This document shows positions 59,362 through 64,000 of a stretch of DNA of 64,000 nt, piece after piece. The stretch's first letter is position 1. Every line of letters starts with the position of its first letter. The position numbers and the translations under genes were made by a program. The stretch comes from JAVJST01 sp965229715. Its GTDB lineage: Bacteria; Pseudomonadota; Alphaproteobacteria; Rhodospirillales; Casp-alpha2. The stretch lies in assembly GCA_965229715.1 (NCBI GenBank), contig CBDDJL010000002.1, positions 1,240,001-1,304,000 of the forward strand, given 5' to 3'. The notes under the pieces are model-generated. The model had not been told where the DNA came from. It was given only the letters and a program-made list of their open reading frames with translations, and ran no database searches.

Positions 59362-59377
59362 TGGCACGCTGGTTGCT
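59362..59377 (+). promoter_or_regulatory. Sigma-54 (RpoN) promoter
   Basis: TGGCACG-ctgg-TTGCT (59362-59377) matches the sigma-54 -24/-12 consensus TGGCACG-N4-TTGCW exactly, with the GG and GC dinucleotides correctly spaced. Transcription would begin near 59387, leaving a leader of about 33 bases before the ATG at 59420. No obvious activator site was identified by eye upstream. Confidence 0.85.
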
Positions 59378-59419
59378 TGAAAGTGGGATGTGAAGGTTGT
59401 CTTTGAGGAGGAATAACCG

Positions 59420-59602
59420 ATGCACGTCAATTTCAACAGTCTGCACGACTATCGGGACTTTCTTTACAGTGAATTCGAGAATGTCTCCGGCACCGCTGAA
59501 TCGTTCGGCGATCGTTTTGCCCGGGGTGTGCGCACGTTTGCGACCCTGACGGATGATCTTAGCCTGGACGACTCGCTCGTCGATCTCGAAGATCTGGCCT
59601 GA
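59420..59602 (+). CDS. Small acidic protein under sigma-54 control
   Basis: A 60-residue protein starting MHVNFNSLHDYRDFLYSEFE, rich in Asp/Glu, aromatic in its first half and ending LSLDDSLVDLEDLA. GAGGAGG (59405-59411) gives a strong ribosome site 8 bases before the ATG, and a consensus sigma-54 promoter lies about 42 bases further up. No domain is recognised and there are no cysteines or membrane spans. With its promoter and ribosome site it is almost certainly a real gene; function is unknown. Confidence 0.8.
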   Translation: MHVNFNSLHDYRDFLYSEFENVSGTAESFGDRFARGVRTFATLTDDLSLDDSLVDLEDLA

Positions 59603-59606
59603 GTCG

Positions 59607-59795
59607 GTGGCACTTTCCACCGCCTCGAGCCGAATCGACGCCGGCTCAGCGGATGCTGAAGGGGCGCAACGCGATCTTGCCCGTTCGCTTATTGCAGCCG
59701 TTGGCGCTTCATTTGCCCTCGCATTTGCACGCGAACGGCAATGGTTGGGAGTCGTTCGCCAGATCGAACGCCTGCTGACGTCGAGACAGGCCTGA
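59607..59795 (+). CDS. Possible small hypothetical protein
   Basis: A 62-residue ORF from GTG 59607, 5 bases after the stop of the sigma-54 gene. It is Ala/Arg-rich and helical (AQRDLARSLIAAVGASFALAF, then ARERQWLGVVRQIERLL). The ribosome site is weak, but coupling to the upstream gene could translate it. Codon use fits the genome, yet support is limited. Confidence 0.4.
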   Translation: MALSTASSRIDAGSADAEGAQRDLARSLIAAVGASFALAFARERQWLGVVRQIERLLTSRQA

Positions 59796-59865
59796 CCGTC
59801 AGGCCATCCCGGTCCGGTCGTCCTGGATCGTCTCGATCGATCGGATCCGCGAAACGTGCTCTCAC

Positions 59866-62163
59866 CTAGAGCATGAGGCGCTGGGCGTGTTCGCGCTCCT
59901 GAGCCTCGACGACGGCGACGCCGGTCATGTTGACAATGCCGCGCGCGGTTACCGATGTCGTCAAAACGTGAACCGGTTTTGCCGCTCCGATCATAATCGG
60001 CCCTAACGGAAGCCCGTCCGCCAGCTGTTTCGCCGTATTGAACGCAATGTGCGCGGCGTCGACATTCGGCATGACGAACATGTTCGCCGGACCGTTGAGC
60101 CGGCTATTGGGGAATACGCGTTCGCGCAGGACCGTATCGAGCGCCGTATCCGCATGCATTTCACCCTCGACCATCAGGTCGGGATTGCGCTCACGCAGAA
60201 GTTCCGCCGCGCGCCGCATCTTGATTGCGGACTCCGAATCATGTGTGCCGAAGTCCGAGTGCGACAGCAGGGCGATTTTCGGGGTGACGCCGAAGCGCCG
60301 AACCTCGGTCGCCGCCATGACAACCATTTCGGCCAGTTCCTCGGCCGTCGGGTTTTCGGTGATATGCGTATCGCAGAAGAAAAACACGCCCTTTGGAATA
60401 ACCAGTGCGCTGAGCGACGACACGTCACGAACGCCGGAGGCTTTGCCGATGATGTCGAGCACATACCTGAGATGCCAGGCGAAGCGGCCCTGTACGCCGC
60501 ACAGCATGCCGTCGGCTTCGTCCTGCGCAACCATGCAGGCGGCGATGGCCGTGTTGTTGGTCCGGATGATCGTACGCGCCGCATCCGGCGTAATGCCGCG
60601 CCGCTCGACCAGACTGTGGAAGAATCGCCAGTACTGATCGTAACGCGGATCGCTCTCCGGATTGCAGACCTCGAAGTCGCGGTCGACCTCGAGCCGCAGG
60701 CCGAACTTTTCGATGCGTTTCGCGATCACCTCGGGCCGGCCGATCAGGATCGGCCGCGCGAGACCGTCATCGACGACGACGCGGAGTGCCCGCAGAACCC
60801 GCTCGTCCTCGCCCTCCGCATAGACAACCCGTTTCGGATCGAGCCGGGCCCGGTCGAACACGGGTTTCATGAGCAGGCTTGAGCGGAAGATGAATTTTCC
60901 GAGGTCTTCCTGATAGGCGTCGAGGTCCTCGATCGGCCGTGTCGCAACCCCGGTTTCCATCGCGGCGCGGGCAACGGCCGGCGCAACTTCCAGAATCAAT
61001 CGCAGATCGAAGGGTTTCGGGATCAGATATTCGGGCCCGAAGACCAGATCCTCGCCGGCGTATGCCTTGGCAACCACTTCCGAGCTTTCCTGCATGGTGA
61101 GGTCGGCGATGGCACGGACGGCGGCGAGCTTCATCTCCTCGTTGATATCCGTCGCACCGACATCGATGGCGCCGCGGAAGATGAACGGGAAACACAGCAC
61201 GTTGTTGACCTGATTCGGAAAATCCGACCGGCCGGTCGCAATGACGGCGTCGTCGCGCACCGCCTTGGCGTCGGGCGGCGAGATTTCCGGTTCCGGATTG
61301 GCGAGGGCGAGGATCAGCGGCCTGGGCGCCATACGCTCGACCATCTCCGGCTTCAGGATGCCGCCGGCCGAGAGACCGAGGAAGAGGTCCGCGCCGTCGA
61401 TCGCCTCGGCCAACGTCCGCGCTTCAGTGGCCTGCGCGTAGGACGCCTTGTGCGGGTTCATGTCCTTTTCGCGGCCCTCGTAGACGACGCCGACATGATC
61501 GACCAGCGTCACGTTCTCACGCTTGAGGCCCATGCTGACCATCAGGTTGAGGCACGCAATACCGGCCGCGCCGCCGCCCGTCGAGACGACCTTTATTTCG
61601 CCGATATCCTTTTCGACGACGCGAAGGCCGTTCAGCACCGCGGCGCCGACGACGATGGCCGTACCGTGCTGGTCGTCGTGGAACACCGGAATGTTCATTT
61701 TGTCGCGGCACAACTGTTCGACGATGAAACAATCGGGTGCCTTGATGTCTTCGAGGTTTATTGCGCCGAACGTCGGCTCCAGCGATGCGACGATGTCGGC
61801 GAGTTTTTCCGGGTCCTTCTCGTTGACTTCGATATCGAAAACGTCGAGGCCGGCGAACTTCTTGAACAGGACGGCTTTGCCCTCCATCACCGGCTTGGCC
61901 GCAAGGGGGCCGATATCGCCGAGGCCGAGCACGGCCGTGCCGTTTGTGATGACGGCGACAAGATTGCCTTTTGCCGTCATTTCGCGGGCGCGTGCCGGGG
62001 TCTCCTCGATGTCGAGACATGCGTAGGCCACGCCGGGCGAGTAGGCGAGGGCGAGGTCGCGTTGGTTGCCGAGCGGCTTGGTTGCCGTGATCTCCAGCTT
62101 TCCGGGTTTCGGATAGCTGTGATAGTGCAACGCCATATCCTTCAGCGTTTGTTCGTCGGCCAT
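59866..62163 (-). CDS. maeB: NADP-dependent malic enzyme with phosphotransacetylase-like domain
   Basis: A 765-residue MaeB-type enzyme: the malic enzyme part (about 1-430; AYSPGVAYAC, NGTAVLGLGDIG, PVFHDDQHGTAIV with metal ligands, and the NAD(P) motif near VVSTGGGAAGIACL) decarboxylates malate to pyruvate; a phosphate-acetyltransferase-like domain (about 435-765) follows, catalytically inactive in studied homologues. The start at 62163 has GGGGAGG upstream; the frame open to 62310 reaches into the divergent gene's leader and is not supported. Confidence 0.96.
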   Translation of the reverse strand: MADEQTLKDMALHYHSYPKPGKLEITATKPLGNQRDLALAYSPGVAYACLDIEETPARAREMTAKGNLVAVITNGTAVLGLGDIGPLAAKPVMEGKAVLFKKFAGLDVFDIEVNEKDPEKLADIVASLEPTFGAINLEDIKAPDCFIVEQLCRDKMNIPVFHDDQHGTAIVVGAAVLNGLRVVEKDIGEIKVVSTGGGAAGIACLNLMVSMGLKRENVTLVDHVGVVYEGREKDMNPHKASYAQATEARTLAEAIDGADLFLGLSAGGILKPEMVERMAPRPLILALANPEPEISPPDAKAVRDDAVIATGRSDFPNQVNNVLCFPFIFRGAIDVGATDINEEMKLAAVRAIADLTMQESSEVVAKAYAGEDLVFGPEYLIPKPFDLRLILEVAPAVARAAMETGVATRPIEDLDAYQEDLGKFIFRSSLLMKPVFDRARLDPKRVVYAEGEDERVLRALRVVVDDGLARPILIGRPEVIAKRIEKFGLRLEVDRDFEVCNPESDPRYDQYWRFFHSLVERRGITPDAARTIIRTNNTAIAACMVAQDEADGMLCGVQGRFAWHLRYVLDIIGKASGVRDVSSLSALVIPKGVFFFCDTHITENPTAEELAEMVVMAATEVRRFGVTPKIALLSHSDFGTHDSESAIKMRRAAELLRERNPDLMVEGEMHADTALDTVLRERVFPNSRLNGPANMFVMPNVDAAHIAFNTAKQLADGLPLGPIMIGAAKPVHVLTTSVTARGIVNMTGVAVVEAQEREHAQRLML

Positions 62164-62296
62164 TCGCCAACCTCCCCGATTTCGTGCCGCTACGGCACCT
62201 TTTCCCGCTTTAAATCCGCGGCCCGATTGTCCAAGGTTATGGCCTCGGTCCATTTGGACAAAGCATTTTTCTGACGAAGGGGGGAACCGTCGCACG

Positions 62297-63070
62297 ATGG
62301 CAGACGACAACGCTCTGCAACGGGATATTCCGTTTCTGATCGGTCATCGCGGTGCGTGCGGTCATGCGCCGGAAAATACGTTGCCGTCTCTCAGGCGCGC
62401 ATCCGAACTCGGTGTCGGCTGGGTCGAGGTCGATGTCAAACTCTCCGCAGACGGTGTGCCGCTGCTCATGCATGATGACGGTCTTGAACGAACGACAGAC
62501 GGAACCGGTAATGTCTGTGACACGGAATGGGCGGCGCTTTCGTTACTCGACGCCGGATCGTGGTTCAGTGACGGCTACGCAGGTACGCGGCTTCTGCGGT
62601 TCGACGATGCCGTCGGTCATCTCGCCGTGTTGAATCTCGGCTGCAACATCGAACTCAAGCCATGCAGAGGTCGCGAGGCAGAAACGGCGGAGACCGTTTG
62701 CGGTATTCTCAGGAAGCACTGGCCGGGTCATCTGCCGCCGCCACTGCTATCGAGTTTTGCCGACGAAAGCCTCGCCGTCGTCCGCGATCTGACGCCGGAG
62801 TATCCGCGCGCGCTGATTTCCGACGCGGTGCCGGAAGATTGGGGTTCCCGGCTTGATGGCGCGGGCGCGAGCGCGCTGCATGTCTGGCACGAGGTCGTCG
62901 ATGCTGACGATATTCGTTCCGTCATCGCTTCGGGTACTCCGGTGCGAACGTTCACGGTCAATCAGCGGACCCGTGCCGTCGAACTGACGGCAATGGGCTT
63001 TTCCGGTATCTTCAGCGATTTTCCCGAACGCATGACTGGCGTCGAGCCGACACCGGGCGACGCCGTATGA
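62297..63070 (+). CDS. ugpQ: Glycerophosphodiester phosphodiesterase
   Basis: A 257-residue cytoplasmic GDPD: HRGACGHAPENT with His17 and Glu27, EVDVKLSADGVPLLMHDD with the metal-binding Glu43/Asp45 and catalytic His, and late NIELKPC. It hydrolyses glycerophosphodiesters to sn-glycerol-3-phosphate and an alcohol. GGGGGGAAC precedes the ATG. Its stop overlaps the start of the SpmA-like gene (ATGA). Confidence 0.93.
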   Translation: MADDNALQRDIPFLIGHRGACGHAPENTLPSLRRASELGVGWVEVDVKLSADGVPLLMHDDGLERTTDGTGNVCDTEWAALSLLDAGSWFSDGYAGTRLLRFDDAVGHLAVLNLGCNIELKPCRGREAETAETVCGILRKHWPGHLPPPLLSSFADESLAVVRDLTPEYPRALISDAVPEDWGSRLDGAGASALHVWHEVVDADDIRSVIASGTPVRTFTVNQRTRAVELTAMGFSGIFSDFPERMTGVEPTPGDAV

Positions 63071-64000
63071 ACGTCGTTTTCTTCGCGATCGTCGTTATCG
63101 CATTCGTCGTTGCGACATGGCGGCAGATCGCGTGGTCGCCTGCGCCCGGCGAGGAGGTAGCGGATAGTCCGATGAGCATGCTCGGCACCGGCATGATCGA
63201 TGCCGCCGGCGGCGCCGTCGAGCTGGCGATCGGGCTTGTCGGCGTCATGGCGTTGTTCCTGGGCCTGATGAAAGTCGCCGAGAAAGGCGGATTGCTGGTC
63301 GTGATCGCCCGGCTGCTGCGCCCGCTTATGGTGCGTCTGTTTCCGGATGTCCCGGCCGATCACCCGGCAATGGGGTCGATGATCCTCAACATGTCCGCCA
63401 ATGCACTCGGTCTTGGCAATGCGGCAACGCCCTTCGGCATTCGCGCCATGCAGCACCTCGATACGCTGAACAGACACAAGGGCACGGCAACGAACGCCAT
63501 GGTGCTGTTCCTGGCGATCAATACGTCTTCCGTGACATTGCTGCCGACCGGGGTCATTGCGCTCCGCGCCGCCGCCGGATCGGCCGATCCGGGCGGTATC
63601 GTGCCGACGACCCTGTTCGCGACGATCTGCTCGACGACGGTTGCGATCATTGCCGTGAAAATGTTTCAGCGGACGTGGCGCAAACCGGAAGACTATCGCG
63701 TCGACGGCGAGAGCGACGATGAACGCGCCGCCATGCCGACCGAAACCTCGTCCGCCGATATCCCGGAGGACATGCCGGCCGACACCGGCGAGGGCTATCC
63801 TCTCTGGGTCTCGGCGCTGGCGTTGGGTACGTTGGTTGCATTGGTGCCGCTGACCGTGTTTTACGGCCGGTCCATCGCACCCTGGATCATCCCCGGTCTG
63901 ATGATCGCGCTACTTGGCTACGGGGCCGCCCGGCGGGTTCCGATCTACGAAGCCTTTGTCGAGGGCGCCAAGGACGGCTTCAACGTGGCGCTTCGCATCA
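63067..64000 (+). CDS. Spore maturation protein A/nucleoside-recognition membrane protein (cut by window end)
   Basis: The frame is open from ATG 63067 to the window end (311 codons). The protein has several spans and the SpmA landmark NALGLGNAATPFGIRAM, then AINTSSVTLLPTGVIALR, and a second-half start YEAFVEGAKDGFNVAL that matches SpmB, so it is probably the fused SpmA-SpmB form found in non-sporulating proteobacteria, where its substrate is unknown. It overlaps the phosphodiesterase stop by 4 bases. Confidence 0.88.
   Translation, partial: MNVVFFAIVVIAFVVATWRQIAWSPAPGEEVADSPMSMLGTGMIDAAGGAVELAIGLVGVMALFLGLMKVAEKGGLLVVIARLLRPLMVRLFPDVPADHPAMGSMILNMSANALGLGNAATPFGIRAMQHLDTLNRHKGTATNAMVLFLAINTSSVTLLPTGVIALRAAAGSADPGGIVPTTLFATICSTTVAIIAVKMFQRTWRKPEDYRVDGESDDERAAMPTETSSADIPEDMPADTGEGYPLWVSALALGTLVALVPLTVFYGRSIAPWIIPGLMIALLGYGAARRVPIYEAFVEGAKDGFNVALRI

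Overview
The window is GC-rich chromosomal DNA from an alphaproteobacterium, most likely a marine or free-living member of the Rhodospirillales. This is an inference from content and gene order. The stretch dcd - murA - hisG - hisD - UPF0262 - low-molecular-weight phosphatase - infA - maf - short RNase E/G - yacG - tRNA-Phe is typical of alphaproteobacterial chromosomes. The window also has a PAS_5-type protein, a FixJ-like regulator, DMSP demethylase (DmdA) and a single-domain cereblon-like protein of the type known from Magnetospirillum. No rRNA, CRISPR array, plasmid gene, transposase or phage gene was seen.

Layout. 1-10.8 kb: an aminotransferase tail, a glyoxalase, an unknown protein, a translationally coupled operon of aldo/keto reductase, MFS transporter and a trimethylamine/histamine-dehydrogenase-type flavoprotein, then a four-gene ABC cluster of GldA/GldF/GldG type ending in a DUF4340 protein. 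10.9-24.6 kb: a catabolic block with two enolase-superfamily enzymes, a zinc-type dehydrogenase, a carboxymuconolactone-decarboxylase-like protein, an FAD/GcvT demethylating dehydrogenase, an RpiR regulator, a Rieske oxygenase, a PotABCD-type transporter and a serine hydrolase. Together these look like uptake and stepwise demethylation of an N-methylated amino acid or betaine. 24.6-31.4 kb: a GNAT protein, then DUF2182 - DUF1326 - dmdA - dmdB-like, divergent from a GcvA-type LysR regulator, then a RidA protein and a PAS protein. 31.5-41.5 kb: tRNA-Thr and the housekeeping block, interrupted by an AhpD-like/Rrf2 pair with a striking operator. 41.4-43.1 kb: a very small AT-richer island at the 3' end of tRNA-Phe, carrying one HEPN/zinc-knuckle gene. 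43.1-53.4 kb: a triple-RidA protein, putA with a divergent Lrp regulator, and a phnW-phnA-phnY pathway for 2-aminoethylphosphonate with its LysR regulator. 53.6-64 kb: FixJ-like regulator, cereblon-like protein, an AOR - MoaD - PilZ operon, a ProC-like reductase, an Hpt/receiver pair, a sigma-54-driven small gene, malic enzyme, a glycerophosphodiesterase and a SpmA-type membrane protein cut by the window end.

Taken together, the accessory genes scavenge methylated nitrogen, sulfur and phosphorus compounds (betaines or polyamines, DMSP, aminoethylphosphonate, proline), as expected of a marine heterotroph.

The observations I rank highest are: the tRNA-Phe-bounded HEPN mini-island (41441-43092); the cereblon-like protein with a complete tri-tryptophan cage (54438-54815); the near-perfect sigma-54 promoter in front of an undescribed 60-residue protein (59362-59602); the 17-5-17 perfect palindrome beside the Rrf2 gene (35256-35294); and the DUF2182/DUF1326 pair in the DMSP demethylase operon.
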